The notes under the pieces are model-generated. The model did no database searches, was not told where the DNA came from, and was given only the letters and a program-made list of their open reading frames with translations. From Thermoplasmata archaeon (lineage in GTDB: Archaea > Thermoplasmatota > E2 > UBA202 > DSCA01): a stretch of DNA of 8,205 nt. This document shows positions 1 to 4,828 of the stretch, in pieces. The stretch spans positions 1 to 8,205 of the forward strand of contig VBQP01000049.1 in assembly GCA_008297795.1 (NCBI GenBank), given 5' to 3'. The first letter of the stretch is position 1. Every line of letters begins with the position of its first letter. The position numbers were made by a program, and so were the translations under genes.

Positions 1-88
1 GAACCGGGGACCTGCCGGTTTCGGCAGCAGGGCCAGACGGCCATTGGGTCTACAGCCGGCCGCTCCAGCCAGACTGAGCTAAGGCGGG
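1..88 (-). tRNA. tRNA-Tyr (anticodon GTA), intron-containing, 3' end beyond window
   Basis: Read on the minus strand from 88 downward, the sequence gives a 7-nt acceptor strand CCCGCCT, TA, a D arm GCTC...GAGC, the anticodon stem strand GCCGG and the loop start CTGTAG, with anticodon GTA at plus positions 53-51. The 3' half of the anticodon stem (CCGGC) appears only after about 30 extra bases. It is followed by a 5-nt variable loop and the T-arm start CCCGGTTC, where the window ends. The first base is C, as expected for the C1-G72 identity pair of archaeal tRNA-Tyr. The rest of the T arm and the 3' acceptor strand lie outside the window. The identity is well supported by the anticodon and the arm pairings that can be seen. 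Confidence 0.88.
20..49 (-). other. tRNA-Tyr intron (about 30 nt) after position 37
   Basis: The anticodon loop would be 37 nt instead of 7, so about 30 nt must be removed. Placing the intron between tRNA positions 37 and 38 (the canonical archaeal site) leaves a normal CTGTAGA loop. Around these cuts, 3-nt bulges AG|A and AA|A flank a possible 4-pair helix between CTGT and GCCG that has one U-C mismatch and one G-U pair. This resembles a relaxed bulge-helix-bulge substrate of the archaeal splicing endonuclease. Inside the intron, GGCC-GTCT-GGCC can form a small hairpin. The exact ends could shift by a base or two. Confidence 0.75.
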
Positions 89-107
89 AATGGTTGATAA
101 TGCAAAG

Positions 108-122
108 CGCATTTTTATTTTT
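108..122 (-). promoter_or_regulatory. Possible TATA box of tRNA-Tyr
   Basis: On the minus strand this stretch reads as an A/T-only tract (AAAAAATAAAAAT) 20-34 bp upstream of the tRNA-Tyr 5' end, the spacing expected for archaeal TBP binding. It is a weak match to the usual TTTATATA, so the call rests mainly on position and on the lack of another candidate in the 43-bp gap between the two tRNAs. Co-transcription from the tRNA-Pro promoter is an alternative. Confidence 0.4.
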
Positions 123-131
123 TATGGGAAA

Positions 132-206
132 TGGGCCCGCCCGGATTTGAACCGGGGTTCATGGCTCCCAAAGCCACGAGGATAAACCAAGCTACCCCAC
201 GGGCCC
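132..206 (-). tRNA. tRNA-Pro (anticodon TGG)
   Basis: Complete 75-nt cloverleaf on the minus strand. The acceptor strands GGGCCCG and CGGGCCC pair fully and are followed by the discriminator base A. The anticodon stem GTGGC/GCCAT (one G-U pair) encloses the loop TTTGGGA with anticodon TGG at plus positions 170-168. The T arm is CCCGG-TTCAAAT-CCGGG. The CCA tail is not encoded (the next bases read TTT), so it must be added after transcription. There is no intron. It reads CCA proline codons and, by wobble, others of the CCN box. It lies 43 bp upstream of tRNA-Tyr on the same strand, so the two may share a transcript. Confidence 0.96.
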
Positions 207-234
207 CCATTAACATACCCGTAAGATAATTCAT

Positions 235-243
235 CTAAAAAAC
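235..243 (-). promoter_or_regulatory. Possible TATA box of tRNA-Pro
   Basis: On the minus strand this reads GTTTTTTAG, an A/T-rich stretch about 30 bp upstream of the mature tRNA-Pro 5' end, which would place the start a few bases before the tRNA. The match to the archaeal TATA consensus is poor; position is the main support. Confidence 0.35.
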
Positions 244-261
244 TTTTCCTTTTTGCAAAAC

Positions 262-268
262 TATAAAT
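262..268 (+). promoter_or_regulatory. TATA box (TATAAAT) for the phosphoesterase gene
   Basis: A TATAAAT box is centred 26 bp before the ATG at 291, the usual archaeal TATA-to-start distance. Transcription would therefore begin at or next to the start codon. No Shine-Dalgarno sequence precedes that ATG, which agrees with a leaderless mRNA. Confidence 0.7.
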
Positions 269-290
269 TGCCCTTTTTCAATATGAAAAT

Positions 291-1700
291 ATGGGTAATG
301 CTGGAAGGCTTTCTGCATTTTTCATTTTCACCGTTCTCTTGCTTTCATTTATACAGTTGAACGGCTTTTCATTTTCCAGCCAGGAGATTGTATTGGGTCC
401 GTACACGCAGAATGTTACGGACAATAGCATAACAGTTGTATGGGAAACATCTGCTGCCACAACAAATAACAGCGTTGAGTACTGGGAAAACGAAAGCCAT
501 CTTTTTGTCAAATACAGTCCCTCAGGATATCATCATGAAGTTGTCATAACTCCGACTTTCAGCAGGGGATATTACAGGGTTGCATCAGATGGTGTGAAAA
601 GCAGGGCTTTTGAGTTCGAACTCGCCAGTAATTGTTATAACAGGGGATATTTCAAAACTGTCGTATTCGGTGACAGCCGCGGTACGTGGGATAACTGGGT
701 GCATGCAAAGGAAGTTTCAGATGCGGTAAACAGGGAACATCCTGACATTGTGATACACGGAGGAGATATGGTCGGGAACGGTTCAAGCATCGAGCAGTGG
801 AACAGATGGCTTGACATTTCGATGCCGCTGCTCCAGAACTCGACGATGTTTGCCGTGCTCGGAAATCATGAGCACAATAACAGCAGATACTACGAAATTT
901 TTTCTTTGCCAAACAACGAGAGGTGGTACAGTTTTGACTACGGGCCATGCCATTTCATCGTGCTCGATAACTATGAGGCGTGGGGAGCAGGCTCGTCCCA
1001 GTACAGATGGCTTGAGGACGATTTATCTTCAACAGATAAGCCCTTCAAAATAGTGTGCTTCCACGAGCCCATATACTGCAGTGGAGGGCACAGTTCACGA
1101 GCGGATATAAGGGCGGCATGGGCACCTCTGTTTAAAAAATATGGGGTGGATGTGGTGTTCCAGTCCCACAACCACTACTATCAGAGAACAGAGCCCATAA
1201 ATGGCATAACCTATATTGTCACAGGAGGGGCAGGCGCCCCGCTGTATGATCCTGAAGATGCCTGGTTTGTGGAGAAAAGCATGAAGGCATTCCACTACTG
1301 CGTTCTCAATGTATCCCTGCAGGACATGGAAATAAGATGCACTGCAAAATATACAAACGGCACTTCTTTTGACAAATTCACGCTGGTTCATGAAATGCCA
1401 GGGGTGGAAATATCAAAGCCCGAAAGCGCACTTTATCTTTTCAATAAAGAAATAATGCCTCTTCCCTCCCCTGTGATAATCGGAAGGATAGATATTGAGG
1501 CTGCGCCAGCCCAGAATTTTGATATAAAAAATGCGGAATTTTATATAGACGGAGAGATGAAATACAGCGACAGCGAGGAGCCGTATGCCTGGCTATGGGA
1601 TGAGCGCGCACTGGGAAGCCATGAGATAATGGTAAAAGCGTATGACAGCAAGGGAGCAGGCGCATCGGACAAAATGCAGGTAATGATATTTCATCTGTAG
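291..1700 (+). CDS. Secreted purple-acid-phosphatase-like metallophosphoesterase with C-terminal Ig-like domain
   Basis: 469 residues. A hydrophobic signal segment (about 8-24) is followed by a short fibronectin-like domain (about 31-112) that starts LGPYTQNVT and resembles the N-terminal domain of purple acid phosphatases. The catalytic calcineurin-like domain (about 120-365) shows the metal-site motifs in order: GDSR (D128), GGDM (D159), GNHE (N192, H193), FHEP (H258) and SHNH (H293, H295). It should hydrolyse phosphate esters at a two-metal site outside the cell; the substrate cannot be told. Residues 370-469 form an Ig-like module with FYIDG and PYAWLWD, a type often found on archaeal surface proteins. 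Eight N-x-S/T sites (41, 59, 67, 163, 183, 196, 340, 356) fit an exported glycoprotein. The start at 291 is chosen for the TATA spacing and the signal peptide; the ATG at 284 is out of frame and closes after about 25 codons. Confidence 0.9.
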   Translation: MGNAGRLSAFFIFTVLLLSFIQLNGFSFSSQEIVLGPYTQNVTDNSITVVWETSAATTNNSVEYWENESHLFVKYSPSGYHHEVVITPTFSRGYYRVASDGVKSRAFEFELASNCYNRGYFKTVVFGDSRGTWDNWVHAKEVSDAVNREHPDIVIHGGDMVGNGSSIEQWNRWLDISMPLLQNSTMFAVLGNHEHNNSRYYEIFSLPNNERWYSFDYGPCHFIVLDNYEAWGAGSSQYRWLEDDLSSTDKPFKIVCFHEPIYCSGGHSSRADIRAAWAPLFKKYGVDVVFQSHNHYYQRTEPINGITYIVTGGAGAPLYDPEDAWFVEKSMKAFHYCVLNVSLQDMEIRCTAKYTNGTSFDKFTLVHEMPGVEISKPESALYLFNKEIMPLPSPVIIGRIDIEAAPAQNFDIKNAEFYIDGEMKYSDSEEPYAWLWDERALGSHEIMVKAYDSKGAGASDKMQVMIFHL

Positions 1701-1712
1701 AAGCGAAAAGCG

Positions 1713-1719
1713 TATAAAT
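1713..1719 (+). promoter_or_regulatory. TATA box (TATAAAT) for the small secreted protein gene
   Basis: This is the same TATAAAT heptamer as the box at 262. It lies 13 bp after the phosphoesterase stop codon and is centred 32 bp before the ATG at 1748. That predicts a start near 1742 and a leader of only about 6 nt without a Shine-Dalgarno sequence. The gene therefore probably has its own promoter rather than relying on read-through. Confidence 0.6.
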
Positions 1720-1747
1720 CATCATTCTTATCTATAATGGAATAAAT

Positions 1748-2116
1748 ATGAAAATAGGGAGGCTTCTATGCATGATTGTGCCTTTGATGCTGCTCCTGCC
1801 ATCCTTCTCTGGAAGCGCCGAGGAGCAATCTGTCAATTCCCAAGTCATGATAACGATAAGTGGTGGCTTTGGCATAACAATAACAATCACAATCCTGGAA
1901 GGAGAAAACGTTTCCGAAATAGAATGGTCTGTAAAACTGATAGGCACTGTGTTTTTCGGGATTTATGTGGAAGGTGTTATAAATCCGCCCGTTAACGAAA
2001 CGACGGTGAGAATTATGCCTTTCGGCATTGGTCCCGGCATTCTTATAATAAATGTTGGAAATTCGTCTGTATCTGCCAGCATATTTATGGCAGGACCATT
2101 TGTAATATTGCTATGA
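1748..2116 (+). CDS. Small exported beta-rich protein of unknown function
   Basis: 122 residues, not recognised as any known family. A positively charged start (MKIGR) and hydrophobic segment (about 6-20), then SGSAEEQ, make a convincing signal peptide with cleavage likely near residue 24. The mature part is almost all beta-prone, with alternating ITITITIL (43-50), a glycine-rich stretch FGIGPGILIINVG (92-104) and a hydrophobic end GPFVILL. There is no cysteine after the signal region and no catalytic motif. N-x-S/T sites occur at 54, 83 and 105. It probably folds as a single small beta sandwich at the cell surface, or the hydrophobic C-terminus may hold it to the membrane. It follows the secreted phosphoesterase by 47 bp but has its own TATA box, so shared function is only a guess. 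Reading-frame length, signal peptide and promoter position argue that it is a real gene. Confidence 0.72.
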   Translation: MKIGRLLCMIVPLMLLLPSFSGSAEEQSVNSQVMITISGGFGITITITILEGENVSEIEWSVKLIGTVFFGIYVEGVINPPVNETTVRIMPFGIGPGILIINVGNSSVSASIFMAGPFVILL

Positions 2117-2155
2117 TAGTCACCATGATTGTTATGGCGGAGAGCGGTTGTTTAC

Positions 2156-2566
2156 CTAATTGTCAAGAAATTTTTCCGCCTTATAAAGAACATTTTTATC
2201 ATTCTGATATGTGAGCAGTTCCATAGCCTCTTTGTATGGCAGCCATCTGTAGTCAGTATGCTCGTGTGAAAGTTTAACATTTTTTTCACTGCTTTTTGCA
2301 AGGAAGTATGTAACCTCCTTGTAAACTCTCTTTCCCTCACTTGTGTAAAAATAACTTATTTTTTCTTTGAAAGAGGGGATGAATTCCAGTTGCTCTGCGT
2401 TTATGCCCGCCTCCTCCTCCGCCTCCCTGAGCACCGTCTGCTTTTCATCTTCGCCTTCCTCCACATGTCCTTTCACAAATCCCCAGTGCCCCCAGCCGTA
2501 TTTCAGGAGGAGATACTCTCTCTTTCCGTTTTTCGAGAAAATCACCGCACCGCACGATTTTTCCAT
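2156..2566 (-). CDS. Nudix hydrolase, Ap4A hydrolase type
   Basis: 136 residues. The complete Nudix box G-x5-E-x7-REUxEExGU runs from G33 to I55, with E39, R47, E48, E51, E52 and G54 in place; the glutamates bind the catalytic Mg ions. The short single-domain size, the early SCGAVIF strand, WGFVKGHVEEGE and the YxW-type region DYRWLPYKEA (about 105-114) resemble the diadenosine tetraphosphate hydrolase (NUDT2-like) branch. The likely reaction is cleavage of Ap4A to ATP and AMP in the cytoplasm, removing a by-product of aminoacyl-tRNA synthetases; a broader nucleotide house-cleaning role is possible. The ATG is one base after the stop of the upstream gene (TGA-A-ATG), and the ribosome site GAGGGGTGA lies inside that gene's end, so translation is probably coupled. 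It converges on the small secreted protein gene with a 39-bp gap. Confidence 0.9.
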   Translation of the reverse strand: MEKSCGAVIFSKNGKREYLLLKYGWGHWGFVKGHVEEGEDEKQTVLREAEEEAGINAEQLEFIPSFKEKISYFYTSEGKRVYKEVTYFLAKSSEKNVKLSHEHTDYRWLPYKEAMELLTYQNDKNVLYKAEKFLDN

Positions 2567-2578
2567 TTCACCCCTCGA
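2567..2578 (-). promoter_or_regulatory. Ribosome binding site and stop-start junction of the two-gene operon
   Basis: On the minus strand CGAGGGGTGAA runs directly into the Nudix ATG. It contains a GAGGGGTGA Shine-Dalgarno-like sequence that overlaps the TGA stop of the upstream gene. This decides the Nudix start and implies that ribosomes finishing the first gene restart on the second. Confidence 0.65.
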
Positions 2579-4064
2579 GTTTTTGAGTAGAACCTGTCAT
2601 GGTCAGCATTTCCTGAAGCACTTTTCCATATTCCTCTCCCTCCTTTTTGAGGAGTTCAGAGGCATATCTCATAAGGTGGCGCCCGAAGTCTTTCTCCATG
2701 TCCGAGTACTTCCATTCCTCCCCTTCTGCTTTGTTGAATGCGAGCAGGAAGGCATATGCTATTGCCTTCTTTTTTACATCCATATTCTCTCCATGTATTT
2801 CCTTCATTGCTTCTGTGTGGCCCCCAACGCGGTATGCCCTTGCTATCCTGTCAGCAAATTCTGCAAGAGGGGGCAGGTTTTTGTAACTGGGAAGGTTTTT
2901 TAGAATCTTACTCTTTTCGGTTTCCATATATGCCCTTTCGAGTAGTTCAGGGGGTGTTGATTTCCTGTCCGCAAATTTTTCCCAGTCATCGCCTGCAATC
3001 TCCTTAAGTATGCCGTTTCCGTGTTCATTCCAGTAATTTGAAATTATTTTGTTTGGGGTGGCATTTTCCATGATGAGGGGCTTATCTATTTTTCCGAATA
3101 TGTAGTTCAGGGCGATTTCCTCCCATTTGCTGGGTTTGAGTTTTTTCATTGCCGACTCTGCGTCCCTGCCATAGCATATGCCGTCCAGTATAATTACGCC
3201 CTCATGCATTTTCTCTATGTTCCACTGAACTTTTTTGTGCCAGTTCTCTATGAACTTTTTATCGTCTATCTTACCCTGTATGTAGTATGAGTCATCCATT
3301 TTGGTTTCAAGGGCTTCACTTATGAGGCATTCATCGCATTTTTTATTGCACGATATGAACTCTCCTATGACCTCTGCTTTGAACTCATTTTCTATATTTG
3401 GCGAGTAAAAATATTTTGTCATCTCCATCATGGTGTTGCGGGAGGCACATTCCTCGCATATCTTTATCTCTGTTTTTGCAGGCAGCCACTCTATTTTTAT
3501 GTATGTTCTTTTCTCACCTTTCAGGAGATGTCTGCACATTCCTTTTTCCACTCCCAATTTCTTCATTACAAACTGCATGAATTCGCTGGGAGGGGCAGGA
3601 TTGTTTCCCCGGCATATCATCTTGTTCTGTACGGAATAAACATAAATTTTTTTCTTTGAGGCAATGTCCATTATCCCGAGCATTCTTATGTGTGGGTCTT
3701 TGAAGTTCTGCACTGCGAGAAGTTTTTCATCTCTTGCCTTCCCTTTTCTGGCATAAACATATGTTGTATTCCCTATCTTCTTTGCCGCAAAGTAAGAAAT
3801 CTTTGAATCTGCAAGAAGTATTGTTCCTGCAACAGCAGCAGCCAGATCCTTTCCAGACGAATACTTTTCAAGTTTCCTTTCATCTGCGCCTTCTATTTTC
3901 TCAATTTTTGCTCTCAGCCCTTTGAAGTAGCATTTCCTGCATTCGTTCTGGCATTCGGGCAGAACCATCAAAGGATTTTTTTTGAGTTGCAACGCCATTT
4001 CCTTTATTTCTTTCTCCTGGACTTTTGTCGCAACCCGTATGCCCCTGCTCTTAAATCTCTCCAC
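2568..4064 (-). CDS. Conserved-looking cysteine-rich protein of unknown function
   Basis: 498 residues, soluble, not recognised. Two C-x3-C-x2-C clusters stand out, at C38/C42/C45 and C239/C243/C246. There is also a C-x2-C pair at C203/C206 and single cysteines at 151, 177 and 297. The spacing could hold zinc or an iron-sulfur cluster. C-x3-C-x2-C is also the radical SAM signature, but I see no other radical SAM motif and the pattern occurs twice, so I do not call that. Residues about 80-200 look beta-rich, while about 300-490 are mostly helical and charged. There is no signal peptide or membrane segment. Start: GTG at 4064 with no Shine-Dalgarno sequence and a TATA-like box about 24 bp upstream, suggesting a leaderless mRNA. 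It is the first gene of an operon with the Nudix hydrolase, one base apart. Archaeal families of similar length such as DUF530 could be tested; I cannot confirm any match. Confidence 0.8.
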   Translation of the reverse strand: MERFKSRGIRVATKVQEKEIKEMALQLKKNPLMVLPECQNECRKCYFKGLRAKIEKIEGADERKLEKYSSGKDLAAAVAGTILLADSKISYFAAKKIGNTTYVYARKGKARDEKLLAVQNFKDPHIRMLGIMDIASKKKIYVYSVQNKMICRGNNPAPPSEFMQFVMKKLGVEKGMCRHLLKGEKRTYIKIEWLPAKTEIKICEECASRNTMMEMTKYFYSPNIENEFKAEVIGEFISCNKKCDECLISEALETKMDDSYYIQGKIDDKKFIENWHKKVQWNIEKMHEGVIILDGICYGRDAESAMKKLKPSKWEEIALNYIFGKIDKPLIMENATPNKIISNYWNEHGNGILKEIAGDDWEKFADRKSTPPELLERAYMETEKSKILKNLPSYKNLPPLAEFADRIARAYRVGGHTEAMKEIHGENMDVKKKAIAYAFLLAFNKAEGEEWKYSDMEKDFGRHLMRYASELLKKEGEEYGKVLQEMLTMTGSTQKLEG

Positions 4065-4081
4065 AACAGATAAAGGACCAT

Positions 4082-4100
4082 CACTTAAAAACTTTTAGTG
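4082..4100. repeat. Imperfect inverted repeat CACTTAAAA...CTTTTAGTG around the TATA-like box
   Basis: The arms CACT and AGTG are perfect complements, and the interior continues AAAA/TTTT with one extra T on the left side. The repeat covers the likely TATA box of the operon starting at 4064. A repressor bound here would block TBP. It could also be chance in AT-rich DNA. Confidence 0.35.
4085..4091 (-). promoter_or_regulatory. Possible TATA box of the cysteine-rich protein/Nudix operon
   Basis: On the minus strand TTTTTAA is centred 24 bp before the GTG start at 4064, the spacing expected for a leaderless transcript. The box is weaker than TATAAAT. It sits inside an imperfect inverted repeat (4082-4100). 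Confidence 0.45.
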
Positions 4101-4127
4101 AAGGCAGATTTAATCTCCTGCTTTGTT

Positions 4128-4141
4128 AAAAATTAAAAAAA
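4128..4141 (-). terminator. Poly-T terminator after the four-helix membrane protein gene
   Basis: On the minus strand T7-AA-T5 lies 31-44 bp after the TGA stop at 4172, preceded by a pyrimidine-rich CTTCTTTCTC. Archaeal RNA polymerase terminates at such T tracts without needing a hairpin. It separates this gene from the operon that begins at 4064 on the same strand. Confidence 0.65.
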
Positions 4142-4171
4142 GAGAAAGAAGGGTTTAAGAAGAGTTTTTTC

Positions 4172-4561
4172 TCAGTCCTTTCCGACGTCCCAGATTGCTT
4201 TTACCGCTATAAGTCCTGCCAGCGGTGCGATAAAGATAGCCAGTGCGCTTACAATCCCGTCGAGATAGTCTCCGAACCACTTTATGTTTCCGAAAGAGGT
4301 GGCGCTTATTGCTATCAATATTATCGCTGCCATCATGAATGTTGGCATCTCTTCTTTTGTTATTGTTCCCATTCCCAGAATAGCCAGAATTCCTGCTACA
4401 AAGCCCAGAAATCCAAGAAACGCTGCAATGTACGCCGGTGTTTCTCCCCCGGAATTAAGCGGGTCTATTGCGTCTGCACCTATAGCCAGTCCCACTATTA
4501 CGGCTACTGCTATTCCTATCAGGAATATCCAACTACTTACTTTTCCCCATGTTTCTGCCAT
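4172..4561 (-). CDS. Small four-helix integral membrane protein of unknown function
   Basis: 129 residues with four clear hydrophobic segments: about 10-28, 43-65, 73-90 and 103-123. The loops are short, and one (IDPLNSGGETPAY) is polar. The start MAETWGKVSSWIF and the sequence GMGTITKEEMPTF between helices 2 and 3 give the look of a small membrane protein type that I have the impression is common in archaea, but I know no assigned function. There are no cysteines, no catalytic motif and no signal peptide separate from helix 1. The ATG at 4561 has a GAGGGG ribosome site 7 nt upstream and a TATA box at 4599-4605. It is monocistronic, with its own promoter and a poly-T terminator, and diverges from cdc48. 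Roles such as a membrane scaffold or stress protein are possible but unsupported. Confidence 0.82.
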   Translation of the reverse strand: MAETWGKVSSWIFLIGIAVAVIVGLAIGADAIDPLNSGGETPAYIAAFLGFLGFVAGILAILGMGTITKEEMPTFMMAAIILIAISATSFGNIKWFGDYLDGIVSALAIFIAPLAGLIAVKAIWDVGKD

Positions 4562-4568
4562 TTTACAT

Positions 4569-4574
4569 CCCCTC
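4569..4574 (-). promoter_or_regulatory. Ribosome binding site GAGGGG of the membrane protein gene
   Basis: GAGGGG on the minus strand lies 7 nt before the ATG at 4561 and fits archaeal 16S rRNA pairing. The ATG inside GGATGTAA just upstream is closed at once by TAA, so 4561 is the true start. Confidence 0.7.
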
Positions 4575-4598
4575 GTTTTTTTATTTTACCCGTTAGGG

Positions 4599-4607
4599 TA
4601 TAAATAT
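4599..4607 (-). promoter_or_regulatory. TATA box (ATATTTATA) of the membrane protein gene
   Basis: On the minus strand ATATTTATA lies about 40 bp before the ATG at 4561. It predicts a start near 4576 and a short leader of about 15 nt that just holds the GAGGGG ribosome site. A palindrome (4606-4619) abuts its upstream edge. Confidence 0.6.
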
Positions 4608-4619
4608 GATTGAAATCAT
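4606..4619. repeat. Perfect palindrome ATGATT-GA-AATCAT next to the TATA box
   Basis: Two 6-bp arms are perfect complements with a 2-bp centre. The palindrome covers the position of the B recognition element and the upstream edge of the TATA box of the minus-strand gene. This is a typical place for an archaeal regulator to block or recruit TFB/TBP. No regulator is identified, and a 12-bp match in AT-rich DNA can occur by chance. Confidence 0.45.
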
Positions 4620-4729
4620 CTTATTTAAGAATATCGAAATTTTTTATATAATCTTCAGTGAATTACATTGATTTTCAATCTCCCCTCTGACAAAATATTG
4701 CAAACGGCTGCAGATGACTGCTGGAAATA

Positions 4730-4737
4730 TTTATATA
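4730..4737 (+). promoter_or_regulatory. TATA box (TTTATATA) for cdc48
   Basis: A TTTATATA consensus box preceded by GGAAATA, which may be a B recognition element. It predicts a start near 4760 and a leader of about 70 nt. A second candidate, TTAATATAA at 4777-4785, would give a start near 4807 and a leader of about 22 nt that still includes the ribosome site. Either or both may be used. Confidence 0.5.
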
Positions 4738-4817
4738 GAACCTCAAATATACTGTTTTAGCAGGAATAGCAACATCTTAATATAACCAAACATGCTTAAT
4801 AATTAAAACCTGGAAAA

Positions 4818-4822
4818 GAGGT
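4818..4822 (+). promoter_or_regulatory. Ribosome binding site GAGGT of cdc48
   Basis: GAGGT sits 6 nt before the ATG at 4829 and fixes the start of the N-terminal domain. Confidence 0.7.
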
Positions 4823-4828
4823 ATAAAG

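Larger units (their letters stand above)
4562..4828. other. Divergent AT-rich intergenic region
   Basis: These 267 bp contain the promoters of the membrane protein gene (left, minus strand) and cdc48 (right, plus strand). No gene is visible: the longest plausible reading frame is 23 codons (4714-4785) and carries a TATA-like sequence inside it. Several further A/T runs (for example 4640-4652) could serve as extra TATA boxes in either direction. Confidence 0.6.

Noticed and set aside
1..206. Integrative element attachment site at the tRNA genes
   Set aside because: No repeat of the tRNA 3' ends, integrase or foreign-looking gene is visible next to them, and the 3' end of tRNA-Tyr is outside the window.
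284..361. Start of the phosphoesterase at ATG 284
   Set aside because: It is in another frame and closes after about 25 codons; the ATG at 291 has the right TATA distance and a signal peptide.
2367..2903. 178-codon plus-strand frame opposite the Nudix and cysteine-rich genes
   Set aside because: It is the reverse complement of two well-supported genes, is rich in Cys, Phe and Ser as such shadows are, and crosses the gene junction without regard to it.
2568..4064. Radical SAM enzyme based on C-x3-C-x2-C
   Set aside because: The motif appears twice, there is no visible GGE-like or other radical SAM strand motif, and the remaining sequence does not suggest the TIM-barrel order.
4714..4785. 23-codon reading frame in the divergent spacer
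   Set aside because: It has no ribosome site, contains the strong TTTATATA box and ends within another TATA-like stretch; it is promoter DNA.
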